Positions 45,207-53,650 of a stretch of 64,000 nucleotides of DNA are shown in pieces. The stretch covers positions 62,001-126,000 of the forward strand of contig JBGAHR010000006.1 of assembly GCA_044226045.1 (NCBI GenBank). The letters are read 5' to 3'. Source of the stretch: Endoryza sp044226045 (GTDB lineage Bacteria; Bacteroidota; Bacteroidia; Chitinophagales; Chitinophagaceae). The notes under the pieces were generated by a model. It saw nothing but the letters and a program-made list of their open reading frames with translations, made no database searches and was not told the origin of the DNA. Each line of letters begins with the position of its first letter. Positions within the stretch are counted from its first letter, which is position 1. The position numbers were made by a program, and so were the translations under genes.

Positions 45207-46421
45207 ATGAAGACATTCAATGTTCCCGTTGCATACAGAAGTCCGCTGATCACCGCGATCAAGAACCGGCGAAAACTGGAAGACAAGCTCAAGAAAGATT
45301 TCAGCCCAACCCGGCTTGACCTGGGAAGACTGCAGATATTCCTGGCCCGTCATTTTGGTTTTTGCTATGGTGTGGAGAATGCTATTGAGATCGCATTCCG
45401 GACAGTGGAAGAGAATCCCGGTAAAAGAATATTCCTGCTCAGTGAAATGATCCACAATCCGCAGGTCAACGCCGGGTTACTGGAAAAAGGCGTTCAATTT
45501 TTACAGGATACACTTGGCAACCAGATCATTCCTTTCAGTGAGTTAAGGTCAAACGATATCGTGATCATTCCCGCATTCGGTACCACTCTTGAAATGGAAG
45601 CCAGGCTGCAGGCATTAGGCGTTCAAACCGAAAAATACAATACCACCTGTCCTTTTGTAGAAAAAGTATGGAACAGAAGCGAGCAGATTGCGCGCAAAGG
45701 ATATACCATCGTCATTCATGGGAAACCGAAACACGAAGAAACCAGGGCCACATTTTCACATGCATCTTCCAATGCCCCTTCGGTTATTGTGAATGATCTC
45801 AACGATGCCGTGAAACTCGCGGAATTCATCGAGGGGAAAAGAGAAGCGGCTTCCTTTTACGAGGAATTCAAAGGTCTTTATTCGCCCGGCTTTGATCCCT
45901 CCAGGGATCTTCAACGGATCGGAGTGGTTAACCAGACCACCCAGTTGGCTTCCGACACGCAGGCCATTGCCGACTACCTGAAGAAAAGAATGATGGAACA
46001 TTTCGGCTTAGCCGACGCTTCGATAGGAGAAAGATTTGCCGATACCCGCGACACGCTTTGCTATGCCACCAATGACAACCAAACCGCCGTAACTGGCATG
46101 TTGCAAACGGAAGCCGACCTGGCCATTGTCATTGGAGGATACAATTCTTCGAACACCACGCACCTGGTAGAACTTTGCGAGGAAAAACTGCCCACTTATT
46201 TCATCAGCAGCGCGGAGAAGATTCTGTCGGCTCAAACTATCCGGCATTTCAATTTCCACGATAAAAAAGAATATACCACCGAAGCATTCCTTCCCGATCA
46301 GCCCACCATTCGAATACTCATCACCAGCGGCGCCTCCTGTCCCGATGCGCTGGTAGAAGAAGTCATTCGCAAACTCGCCGGATTTTATGGAGAGGAAGAG
46401 AGGGTTGATGCTGTTTTGTAA
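45207..46421 (+). CDS. ispH: 4-hydroxy-3-methylbut-2-enyl diphosphate reductase, long form
   Basis: IspH makes IPP and DMAPP in the last step of the MEP isoprenoid pathway, using a cluster held by three cysteines. These are Cys53 (FGFCYGV), Cys148 (NTTCPFVEKVW) and Cys285 (DTLCYATNDNQ). The protein has 404 residues, longer than the E. coli type of about 310, because of a 45-residue N-terminal extension and inserts, like the plant/cyanobacterial form. The end SGASCPDALVEEV replaces the usual GASTP with GASCP. A heptad-repeat element follows its stop. Confidence 0.94.
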   Translation: MKTFNVPVAYRSPLITAIKNRRKLEDKLKKDFSPTRLDLGRLQIFLARHFGFCYGVENAIEIAFRTVEENPGKRIFLLSEMIHNPQVNAGLLEKGVQFLQDTLGNQIIPFSELRSNDIVIIPAFGTTLEMEARLQALGVQTEKYNTTCPFVEKVWNRSEQIARKGYTIVIHGKPKHEETRATFSHASSNAPSVIVNDLNDAVKLAEFIEGKREAASFYEEFKGLYSPGFDPSRDLQRIGVVNQTTQLASDTQAIADYLKKRMMEHFGLADASIGERFADTRDTLCYATNDNQTAVTGMLQTEADLAIVIGGYNSSNTTHLVELCEEKLPTYFISSAEKILSAQTIRHFNFHDKKEYTTEAFLPDQPTIRILITSGASCPDALVEEVIRKLAGFYGEEERVDAVL

Positions 46422-46431
46422 CCCGTATTGA

Positions 46432-46571
46432 GTTTATTGTTTATCGTTTATCGTTTCACGTTTCACGTTAATTATGTAAAAAAGACTTTACGATTAATTG
46501 TATTCGGGGATAGGTCGGGAATCCTGGTTTATCATTCAGCAACCTGAAACGATAAACGAGAAACGATAAAC
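46432..46571. repeat. Inverted pair of seven-base-period repeat arrays (AAACNNN family, copy 2)
   Basis: The left arm (46432-46469) is made of GTTTNNN heptads (GTTTATT, GTTTATC twice, GTTTCAC twice). The right arm (46543-46571) is made of AAACGAT and AAACGAG heptads. Between them lie about 70 bases unrelated to the centre of copy 1. The element starts 10 bases after the ispH stop. Confidence 0.85.
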
Positions 46572-46572
46572 T

Positions 46573-46601
46573 AAAAAAAATCCCCACCGGAAAGGCGGGG
46601 A
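46573..46601 (-). terminator. Rho-independent terminator of accC
   Basis: The stem tccccacc/ggcgggga (46581-46588 with 46594-46601, one mismatch) has loop ggaaa and is followed on the minus strand by eight T. It lies 31 bases past the accC stop and directly adjoins the heptad element. Confidence 0.85.
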
Positions 46602-46632
46602 CTAAGCAATTGGTTTGGGTGGCTTGGTTGAT

Positions 46633-47970
46633 TTAAACCATCTTGAATGATTCCAGGAACTTTGTATTGAAATTGCCGCTGATAAACTGTTCATTTCTCA
46701 TGAGCTGCTGGTGAAAAGGAATAGTGGTTTTCACTCCTTCGATCACATACTCGCTCAATGCCCTGCTCATCGTATTGATGGCTTCATGACGCGTACGGGC
46801 AACCGAGATAATCTTGGCGATCATGGAATCATAATACGGCGGAATGGTATAACCTGCGTATACATGGGAGTCGATGCGTATGCCGTGGCCACCCGGCTGG
46901 TGCAACACGGTTATTTTACCCGGTGAAGGGCGGAAATCGTTGTATGGATCCTCCGCATTGATACGGCATTCGATGGCATGCATCGTAGGCTCATAATCTG
47001 CGCCGCTGATCGGTTCTCCCATGGCGATCTTGATCTGTTCCTTGATCAGGTCGAAGTTGGTCACTTCTTCCGTTACGCAATGTTCTACCTGGATACGGGT
47101 ATTCATTTCCATGAAATAGAAATTGCGATGCTTGTCGACCAGGAATTCGATGGTGCCCACGCTTTCATAGCCGATCGCGCTGGCCGCTTTCTTCGCAGCT
47201 TCTCCCATCTGGTGACGCAGCTCAGCCGTCATGAAAGGGGAAGGTGATTCTTCCACCAGTTTCTGGTGACGACGCTGAATGGAGCAGTCGCGTTCGCTGA
47301 GGTGACATACTTTTCCATAGCGATCGCCTGCCACCTGAATTTCAATATGACGAGGCTCTTCCACGAATTTTTCGAGGTAAACGCCATCGTTTTTAAACGC
47401 AGCGCCGGCTTCCGCACGGGCCGTGTTGTAGGCTCTTTCCATTTCATCTTCACTCCACACCACTCTCATCCCTTTACCACCACCTCCGGCAGTAGCTTTC
47501 AATATGACAGGGTAGCCCACTTCTCTCGCCAGACCTTTTGCTTCTTCGAGGCTTTGTAATAATCCTTCACCACCGGGAATAACAGGCACGCCGGCCTTGA
47601 TCATGGTTTCCTTGGCAGTGATTTTATCGCCCATCGACCGGATCTGGTCGGGTGTGGGTCCGATGAATTTGATATTGTGTTCCCCGCAGATCTCGGAGAA
47701 TTTGGCATTCTCTGCCAGGAATCCGTATCCGGGGTGAATGGCATCGGCATTGGTGATCTCTGCCGCCGCCATGATGTGCGGAATATTCAGGTAAGAATCA
47801 GAACTGGCTGGTTTACCAATGCAGACAGCCTCGTCGGCAAATCGCACATGAAGGCTGTCTTTGTCTGCTGTGGAATACACAGCTACAGTCTTGATACCCA
47901 TTTCGCGGCAGGTGCGTATTACACGAAGCGCGATTTCTCCACGGTTAGCTATCAGTATTTTTTTGAACAT
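46633..47970 (-). CDS. accC: Acetyl-CoA carboxylase biotin carboxylase subunit
   Basis: AccC carboxylates the biotin on BCCP with ATP and bicarbonate, starting fatty-acid synthesis. The 445-residue protein shows MFKKILIANRGEIALRVIR, the ATP-grasp loop KATAGGGGKGMR, HIEIQVAGDRYG, the ERDCSIQRRHQK segment with the catalytic cysteine region, and EMNTRIQVEHCVTEEV. The length is normal. It lies 114 bases downstream of accB in the same orientation, and a strong terminator follows. Confidence 0.97.
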   Translation of the reverse strand: MFKKILIANRGEIALRVIRTCREMGIKTVAVYSTADKDSLHVRFADEAVCIGKPASSDSYLNIPHIMAAAEITNADAIHPGYGFLAENAKFSEICGEHNIKFIGPTPDQIRSMGDKITAKETMIKAGVPVIPGGEGLLQSLEEAKGLAREVGYPVILKATAGGGGKGMRVVWSEDEMERAYNTARAEAGAAFKNDGVYLEKFVEEPRHIEIQVAGDRYGKVCHLSERDCSIQRRHQKLVEESPSPFMTAELRHQMGEAAKKAASAIGYESVGTIEFLVDKHRNFYFMEMNTRIQVEHCVTEEVTNFDLIKEQIKIAMGEPISGADYEPTMHAIECRINAEDPYNDFRPSPGKITVLHQPGGHGIRIDSHVYAGYTIPPYYDSMIAKIISVARTRHEAINTMSRALSEYVIEGVKTTIPFHQQLMRNEQFISGNFNTKFLESFKMV

Positions 47971-48084
47971 GCTGTTGATTTGATGGAGGAATGTTTTAGG
48001 GTGAATGGAATGGAAGCTATACTTCCGGCATTGCCGTTACTTTTTGTTGGCGGCAATCTATCCATACACCGGATCATCTTTCCA

Positions 48085-48570
48085 TTAACTGGGTTCTACG
48101 AGGAACAGTGGCTGATCGTATTCAACCGGGCTGGCGTCTTCAACCAGTATCTTAACGATACGGCCCTTGACTTCACTTTCAATTTCATTGAACAGTTTCA
48201 TAGCCTCAATGATACAAACCACTTTACCCGGAGCAATTTCATCGCCTACTTCAACAAAAACAGGCTTTCCGGGTGAGGAACTTCTGTAAAAAGTACCGAT
48301 CATGGGACTCTTGATGGTAACAGTATTTCCTGCAGGTTCGGCAGCTTTCGGCTTATCGGCCGGTGCCGCTGCAGGTGCCGCCGCCGGCTGGGCTGCCGGA
48401 GCTGGCTGCGAGTAAGCAACAGGAGACGCAACAGGGGCTGCGATCAGTTGTTGCACAGGTTCTTCTTTTTGCTTGATGGTTAACTTAAATCCTTTCTCTT
48501 CAATCGTAACTTCTCCGATGTTGGACTTATTGATCATCTTGATCAACTCCTGAATTTGTTTAAAATCCAT
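48085..48570 (-). CDS. accB: Biotin carboxyl carrier protein of acetyl-CoA carboxylase
   Basis: The 161-residue protein has a coiled N-terminal part, an Ala/Pro-rich linker (about 42-80) and the biotinyl domain. The biotin is attached at Lys125 in IEAMKLFNEIESEV, and the thumb region (SPMIGTFYRSSSPGKP) is typical of bacterial BCCP. It lies between efp and accC, the common efp-accB-accC order, so co-transcription is likely. The 146-base gap to efp leaves room for a second promoter. Confidence 0.97.
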   Translation of the reverse strand: MDFKQIQELIKMINKSNIGEVTIEEKGFKLTIKQKEEPVQQLIAAPVASPVAYSQPAPAAQPAAAPAAAPADKPKAAEPAGNTVTIKSPMIGTFYRSSSPGKPVFVEVGDEIAPGKVVCIIEAMKLFNEIESEVKGRIVKILVEDASPVEYDQPLFLVEPS

Positions 48571-48716
48571 CAGAATTTGTTTTAGGTTATGGCCTGATTT
48601 GACAAACAGTTGGCTAAGATAAGGTAAAATAGTACACCGGTATGCACCGGATCGTACGGTTGTAGCTCTTTAAATTAAGCAGAATCCGGCAATTAGGCCG
48701 TTTTCAACCTAAATCC

Positions 48717-49283
48717 TTATTCTTTTACTCTTTCAACGTATTCACCGGTTTTGGTGTTGATACGGATCATTTCACCTTCGTTCACAAATAAAGGAACGTT
48801 TACTGTAGCGCCTGTTTCAACAGTGGCTGGCTTCAACGTACGGGTGGCGGTATCGCCTTTTACGCCTGGTTCGCTGTAGGTAACCTGTAATACGATTTTA
48901 TCCGGCAGTTCCACGCTCATGGGCAATTCTGTTTCGGTATTGATCAAAACAGACACGGAACCGCCATCCTTCAGAAACTGGGGAGCATCTACCAGGTGCT
49001 CCTGTACTGCAATCTGCTCAAAGGTTTCTGTGTCCATGAAATTGTAACCGGTATCATCTTTATAGAGAAACTGGTAGTCTTTTCTTTCCACCCTTACCGG
49101 GAAGATAGAGTCACCACTGTTCCATGTTTTTTCAATCGTACGATTGTTGTCTACACCTTTCAGTTTCGCCCACACTTTGGCTGCCGCCCGGGCAGTTTTG
49201 TTTTCGCCAAATTCCACTACGGAGTAAAGGCTTCCGTCCAGTTTAATGATCATGCCGCGGCTGATATCTGAGGTAGTTGCCAT
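48717..49283 (-). CDS. efp: Elongation factor P with an atypical tip loop
   Basis: EF-P relieves ribosome stalling at polyproline. The 188-residue protein has the three beta-barrel domains; VTYSEPGVKGDTATRTLKPA and the last domain VNVPLFVNEGEMIRINTKTG are plainly EF-P. In the first domain, where most bacteria have PGKG with the modified lysine, this protein reads EFGENKTARAAAKVW, with no PGK and two extra residues by eye alignment. Either K (in ENKT) or R (in TARA) could be at the tip. The frame is intact on both sides, so this is not a sequencing shift. Confidence 0.93.
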   Translation of the reverse strand: MATTSDISRGMIIKLDGSLYSVVEFGENKTARAAAKVWAKLKGVDNNRTIEKTWNSGDSIFPVRVERKDYQFLYKDDTGYNFMDTETFEQIAVQEHLVDAPQFLKDGGSVSVLINTETELPMSVELPDKIVLQVTYSEPGVKGDTATRTLKPATVETGATVNVPLFVNEGEMIRINTKTGEYVERVKE

Positions 49284-49388
49284 GAATTTTTGCTTTTCGC
49301 TGATAGCCAGTGGCTAAAAGCCGGTTAAATAATTTACTGACCTGCCATTTAAAAAAGGGCCGTCAGGTCCCTGCTTTCGGCAAGGCGG

Positions 49389-49418
49389 CAAAACTAAGGC
49401 AAAAAACCCTCCTTGCAA
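49389..49418 (-). promoter_or_regulatory. Promoter of efp (and probably accB-accC)
   Basis: On the minus strand TTG (49416-49418) is followed by 19 bases and TAGTTTTG (49389-49396), both consensus. The leader to the efp ATG would be about 100 bases. Confidence 0.65.
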
Positions 49419-49432
49419 AAGAGAAAAACAAC

Positions 49433-49458
49433 AAAAAACCCCGCCCAGGGGGCGGGGA
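49433..49458 (-). terminator. Rho-independent terminator of the M56-peptidase gene
   Basis: An 8-bp GC stem (49439-49446 ccccgccc with 49450-49457 gggcgggg), 3-base loop, followed on the minus strand by six T. It lies 29 bases past the stop at 49487. Confidence 0.9.
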
Positions 49459-49486
49459 AATATAAATCGAAAAAAAGCTCCCTGTT

Positions 49487-51544
49487 CTATCGGGTTCCGG
49501 ATGTCCTTACCTGTACACCGGCTTTCCTGGACCGGATCTCCATTACACCTTCTTTTGCACGCTGGCCATATTTTTCAATGGCATCTTTCTCATCCCAGAT
49601 TGTTACAGATTCAATCTGCTCGGGTTTTAAATCCAAAGACATAAAATCCGATTTACTCATCTCTTTGCCGTCAAAATAAATCAGGCCTTTATAGGAATCC
49701 AGGTTGCGCAACGTAATACCATTCGATTGAAGGGTTACGGAATTCCCCGACCAGTTCTTTGGATTTTTAGTGGTGATCTGTACAACTCCGTTTCTTCCTT
49801 CTTCACCCCATAACGCTACAGCCGATTCGTTCTTGAGTACATCAATCCTTTCAATATCGCCCGGATTGATCTCATTCAATGCCATATCTTTCTGCTTTAC
49901 GCCATCTACTACAATCAGCACATCGTTACCAACCTGTCCACGCCACGATACACCAACTCTCCTGTTTGGCTGACCAGGATGTGCCGGGGTCAGCTTAACA
50001 GGTTTACCCGGGCTAACCAGGTATTGTTCCTGGCTGGGCGCGATGATGATTCCATGATCACCGGCAGGCATTGGCTGGTTATCGTTATACCCTGAACGAT
50101 CTTCAACCCCAACCGGATGAGGGGGTGCCGGCGGCGGAACAGGAATTTCACCATAACGTGCCAGGTTATCTTTTTCATTGGCATTCCATTCAGTGAGTGG
50201 TTCGGCTTTTACAATCTTGTTCTTTTTGTCTTTGACAATTACCACACATTCGCCTGCATTGTCGGCTATCGTAATGATATAGCCTTTACTATTGGGCTTG
50301 GGTGGTGCCGGCGGCATTGGAGGTTTCGGCAAACGACGCGCATCTATTACATCCGGGGAAGCCGGAGGTGCGGGAGGCATAGCATCTGCATTGGCAGAAG
50401 GCGGCAGCGGTGGAAGAACATCAGCAGGCGCTCCGGGAGGCGGGGGCGGTAAAGGAGGCCTGGCCCACTCGCCATACTTTTTCATAAATGCCTTTTTCTC
50501 GTCGGGTTTGTCCAGATCGAATTTCTCCACCGTTCCGTCTTCGGTGCGAACGGTTGCCTTGTTGTCATTGATACTGATATTCAGGTTTCGTTTCGATTTT
50601 TTAGCAGGCACTGTATCCTGTATGGTCTCATTTTGTGGAGTAATCACATCCACTTTCTGTTGGAACTGATGGTTCTTCCTGAACGCAACGAGCAGCACGG
50701 CCATCAAAGGCAACACAAAAAGAAACTTGATCAAATGCACTTTGGCACTCCTTATTTTGTTCATCATGGCTATACGTTTTTTTAACGATTTAAAATTGAA
50801 ATTGGCAGCTATACTAAACTGGGCAACGCCCACAACTTTCAATAAAAGATACTGATACTGCTTCCGGTCAACCCCATTCTCCAACACCTGGTGATCGGCG
50901 ATAAACTCAAGGTTCTGGCGTATGCTTTTCCGGATCAGCCACGCAAAAGGATTGTACCAGTTCAATATGCAGAGCAGTTCACTCCATAAGATATCATAGG
51001 TGTGTCGCTGTTTAACATGTATGAACTCATGCCGGATAATCTCTTTCAATTCTTCCTCTGCATGTAACCGCTGGTTAACAAAAATGGAATTGCCATAGGA
51101 GAATGGAATGATGTCTTTATCTACCTGGTATATCTTCACTTTGTCATCGATCAGCAAACGGGCATTGTTCCGGATGCGCCGGAAAGACAACTGTTGCAGC
51201 AACAGCCTCAGCAGCATCACACTCACCCCGATTCCCAAGGCCAGCAGTATCCAGTTTTCGGTTGTCCATTTGGGAGACTGCCGGAGGGAAGCCAGCAATT
51301 CCGGCGAAAGCTGGTAGGAAACAGCAGGTATCATCTTTACCACCGAATTGCCGTTCCAGTTATTTCTTTCCAGCATAGGATAGATATCCACGAAAGGCAT
51401 CAGGAAGGCCAACGCAGAGTACAACACCAGGTAAACGCGGTTCCAGTTGTAAAACGTCAGTCTGCGCAACAGCAGATAGTAAAACAAATAAACCAGCGTA
51501 AGGCTGATCGATAGTTTTATGATGTAGGCGATAAGGATGTTCAT
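49487..51544 (-). CDS. BlaR1/M56-type membrane peptidase fused to TonB-plug-like domains
   Basis: The 685-residue protein has BlaR1-like membrane segments near 5-25, 36-52, 96-115 and 270-288, and a cytoplasmic-loop zinc peptidase with HEFIH (172-176) and the third ligand Glu213 in EFIADHQV. In BlaR1 systems this part cleaves the BlaI repressor. Instead of a penicillin-binding sensor, the C-terminal half is Pro-rich and ends in two plug-like segments (about 538-595 and 618-672), each with VDG/FDG and VLKNESAVALWGEEGRNG-like wording. A repressor gene of the BlaI family lies 51 bases upstream in the same direction. Confidence 0.9.
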   Translation of the reverse strand: MNILIAYIIKLSISLTLVYLFYYLLLRRLTFYNWNRVYLVLYSALAFLMPFVDIYPMLERNNWNGNSVVKMIPAVSYQLSPELLASLRQSPKWTTENWILLALGIGVSVMLLRLLLQQLSFRRIRNNARLLIDDKVKIYQVDKDIIPFSYGNSIFVNQRLHAEEELKEIIRHEFIHVKQRHTYDILWSELLCILNWYNPFAWLIRKSIRQNLEFIADHQVLENGVDRKQYQYLLLKVVGVAQFSIAANFNFKSLKKRIAMMNKIRSAKVHLIKFLFVLPLMAVLLVAFRKNHQFQQKVDVITPQNETIQDTVPAKKSKRNLNISINDNKATVRTEDGTVEKFDLDKPDEKKAFMKKYGEWARPPLPPPPPGAPADVLPPLPPSANADAMPPAPPASPDVIDARRLPKPPMPPAPPKPNSKGYIITIADNAGECVVIVKDKKNKIVKAEPLTEWNANEKDNLARYGEIPVPPPAPPHPVGVEDRSGYNDNQPMPAGDHGIIIAPSQEQYLVSPGKPVKLTPAHPGQPNRRVGVSWRGQVGNDVLIVVDGVKQKDMALNEINPGDIERIDVLKNESAVALWGEEGRNGVVQITTKNPKNWSGNSVTLQSNGITLRNLDSYKGLIYFDGKEMSKSDFMSLDLKPEQIESVTIWDEKDAIEKYGQRAKEGVMEIRSRKAGVQVRTSGTR

Positions 51545-51595
51545 GCGTTAATTTTTTCCGGGATCAATGGGAAGAGTGCCGTTTGACGAGTTCAG

Positions 51596-51955
51596 TTATT
51601 TCTCTTTTTCAATCAGCTCAATGATCTCTTTCAATTCACGGGGACTTAATTTCTTTTGCTCCACAAAAAAGTTGACCAGGCTTTTATAGGAGTTATCGAA
51701 GTAGTTCTTCACCACTCCGTTCATGAATTGCTTTTTATATTCATCCTCACTAAGGGTTGGCTTATATAAATAAGTATTCCCTACTGCCCTGCTTTGCAGG
51801 TATCCCTTTTTCTCCAGGTTCTTTACTGTGGAGGCCAGTGTGGTATAAGGTACCGTATCAACCAGGTTTTCCAGGAACATTTTCACGTTCCCTTCACCGG
51901 TTACATAAACTGCCATCAGCGCCTGCTCTTCCTGTGGTGTCAACTTTTCCAACAT
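51596..51955 (-). CDS. BlaI/MecI-family transcriptional repressor
   Basis: The 119-residue protein has the winged-helix DNA-binding domain (LTPQEEQALMAVYVTGEG, TTLASTVKNLEKKGYL) and a C-terminal dimer region (FFVEQKKLSPRELKEIIELI). Family repressors bind as dimers and are destroyed by the partner M56 peptidase after a signal. It is the first gene of the pair. Two palindromes directly upstream of its start codon are probable operators. Confidence 0.94.
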   Translation of the reverse strand: MLEKLTPQEEQALMAVYVTGEGNVKMFLENLVDTVPYTTLASTVKNLEKKGYLQSRAVGNTYLYKPTLSEDEYKKQFMNGVVKNYFDNSYKSLVNFFVEQKKLSPRELKEIIELIEKEK

Positions 51956-51958
51956 ATC

Positions 51959-51992
51959 TACGAAATTTTCGTAAACCTACGGAATATTCGTA
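51959..51992 (-). promoter_or_regulatory. Two tandem palindromic operators for the BlaI-type repressor
   Basis: TACGAAATTTTCGTA (51959-51973) is a perfect palindrome around a central base. TACGGAATATTCGTA (51978-51992) is the same with one mismatch. Centres are 19 bases apart, close to two helical turns. They begin 4 bases before the repressor ATG and lie in the divergent gap to the thioredoxin-like gene, so they could control both directions. Confidence 0.75.
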
Positions 51993-52053
51993 CAACTCCA
52001 AAAAAGATTTGCCGGATTTTTGTTAAAAGAGTTTAAAAAGCCAACCATCCCTT

Positions 52054-52061
52054 TAGTTTTG
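52054..52061 (+). promoter_or_regulatory. Bacteroidota -7 promoter box for the thioredoxin-like gene
   Basis: TAGTTTTG fits TAnnTTTG and lies 26 bases before the ATG at 52088. A TTG element at proper distance is not present. Confidence 0.4.
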
Positions 52062-52087
52062 TATTCTTAGCTTAAAATTTCAACAGC

Positions 52088-52624
52088 ATGACGATCCGCC
52101 AGGAATTGATACGCAAGGCTTTTGCCTGTTTATTATTAACAGTTGGGGTATGGGGTGCAGCAACTGCCCAGCAGGCTAATGGACAAAAAGAACCGCCTTA
52201 CAAGTTAAATCCGGTTTTGCCTGCCCTCGACCTGTTATTGCCAGATAGTTCGAAGCTCACCAACAATGCCCTGAAGAAGCAGAATACGATGATCATGTAT
52301 TTCAGTCCTGATTGCGACCATTGTGTTCACCAGATGGAAGACATGGCCAAAGACCGGAAAAAACTGGCGAGTCTGCAAATCGTAATGGTTACGCATCAGC
52401 CCATGGAAAGCCTGGTTTGGTTTATTAAAAAATATGATCTGGCCAGCTACAGTAATATCCGGGCCGGGCAAGACTATAAATTCAACCTGCCGGGTTTTTA
52501 TGCCATTCGTCAACTTCCCTATTTCGCCTTGTACGACAAGGACTGGAAACTGATCCGGACGTACGAAAGCAATACCCCGGTTGACACGCTGGTTGCCGCG
52601 TTTAAAAATGGCGGCAGAAAATAA
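52088..52624 (+). CDS. Exported thioredoxin-fold protein (TlpA-like)
   Basis: The 178-residue protein has a signal peptide ending near ATAQQ and a thioredoxin fold. The redox motif is CDHC (Cys76, Cys79) in YFSPDCDHCVHQME, and the cis-proline site is LPYFAL. It should act in the periplasm on disulfides, as TlpA-type proteins do. The gene is divergent from the BlaI-type repressor with palindromic operators in the gap. Co-regulation is possible but unproven. Confidence 0.88.
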   Translation: MTIRQELIRKAFACLLLTVGVWGAATAQQANGQKEPPYKLNPVLPALDLLLPDSSKLTNNALKKQNTMIMYFSPDCDHCVHQMEDMAKDRKKLASLQIVMVTHQPMESLVWFIKKYDLASYSNIRAGQDYKFNLPGFYAIRQLPYFALYDKDWKLIRTYESNTPVDTLVAAFKNGGRK

Positions 52625-52710
52625 ATGCGGGCTAAACTCAGCAGACAGTTTTAGCATTTTCGGCTATCTTCGCAACCGCTAATTAATACTTACACTATAA
52701 ATTTTTTCTG

Positions 52711-53640
52711 ATGAAAGTTACTGTTGTAGGTGCCGGTGCCGTTGGAGCAACCTGTGCCGATAATATTGCCCGCAAAGAACTTTGCGAGGAACTGGTATTG
52801 CTTGATATCAAGGAAGGCGTTGCCGAAGGCAAAGCGCAGGACATGATGCAGACTGCTACCCTGCTTGGTTTCGACACCAAGATCACCGGCAGCACCAACG
52901 ACTACAGCAAAACAGCTGGTAGCGATGTGGTTGTCATTACCTCGGGTTTACCCCGCAAACCAGGCATGACCCGCGAGGAACTCATCGGAGTGAATGCCGG
53001 TATTGTAAAGAGTGTTTGCGAAAACATTTTGAAATATTCTCCCAATGCCATCATCATTGTCATCAGCAACCCGATGGATACGATGACTTACCTGGCGCTC
53101 ACTTCTACCGGTCTTCCCAAGAACAGGATCATCGGTATGGGAGGTACGCTGGACAGTGCCCGCTTCAAATATCAACTTAGCCAGCATCTCGGATGCAGCC
53201 CGGCCGACCTCAACGCGGTTGTTGTAGGCGGTCACGGTGATACAACCATGATCCCTCTCATTCGCCTCGCCACCTGGAACAGTGTACCGGTGACCAACTT
53301 CCTTTCTGCCGATCAGCAAAAGCAGATCGTAGCGGATACAATGGTCGGTGGTGCCACCCTCACCAAACTGATCGGTACTTCTGCCTGGTATGCACCGGGC
53401 GCCGCCGGAGCAGCCCTGGTAGAAAGCATCGTCAGAGATGAAAAGAAATTATTTACCTGCTGTGTGAAGCTCGAAGGCGAGTACGGTCAGCAGGATATTT
53501 GCCTGGGTGTACCGGTAGTGGTCGGTAAAAACGGTTGGGAAAAAATTCTGGATTTCAAACTCAACGAATCAGAACAAGCCGAATTCAATAAAAGCGCCGC
53601 TGCCGTTCGTTCGATGAATGATGTGTTGAAGACGCTGTAG
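52711..53640 (+). CDS. mdh: Malate dehydrogenase (LDH-like type)
   Basis: The enzyme interconverts malate and oxaloacetate with NAD. The 309-residue protein has the nucleotide motif GAGAVGATCAD, substrate arginines in GLPRKPGMTREEL, the catalytic His in VVGGHGDTTMIP, and NPMDTMTYLA. These wordings place it in the LDH-like malate dehydrogenase group common in Bacteroidota. The length is normal. A heptad-repeat inverted element starts 10 bases after its stop. Confidence 0.97.
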   Translation: MKVTVVGAGAVGATCADNIARKELCEELVLLDIKEGVAEGKAQDMMQTATLLGFDTKITGSTNDYSKTAGSDVVVITSGLPRKPGMTREELIGVNAGIVKSVCENILKYSPNAIIIVISNPMDTMTYLALTSTGLPKNRIIGMGGTLDSARFKYQLSQHLGCSPADLNAVVVGGHGDTTMIPLIRLATWNSVPVTNFLSADQQKQIVADTMVGGATLTKLIGTSAWYAPGAAGAALVESIVRDEKKLFTCCVKLEGEYGQQDICLGVPVVVGKNGWEKILDFKLNESEQAEFNKSAAAVRSMNDVLKTL

Positions 53641-53650
53641 AAGGTTTCGC

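Noticed and set aside
49487..51955. Beta-lactam resistance regulon (blaI-blaR1)
   Set aside because: There is no beta-lactamase or PBP gene nearby and the sensor domain of BlaR1 is missing, so the pair is a BlaI/M56 system of other purpose.
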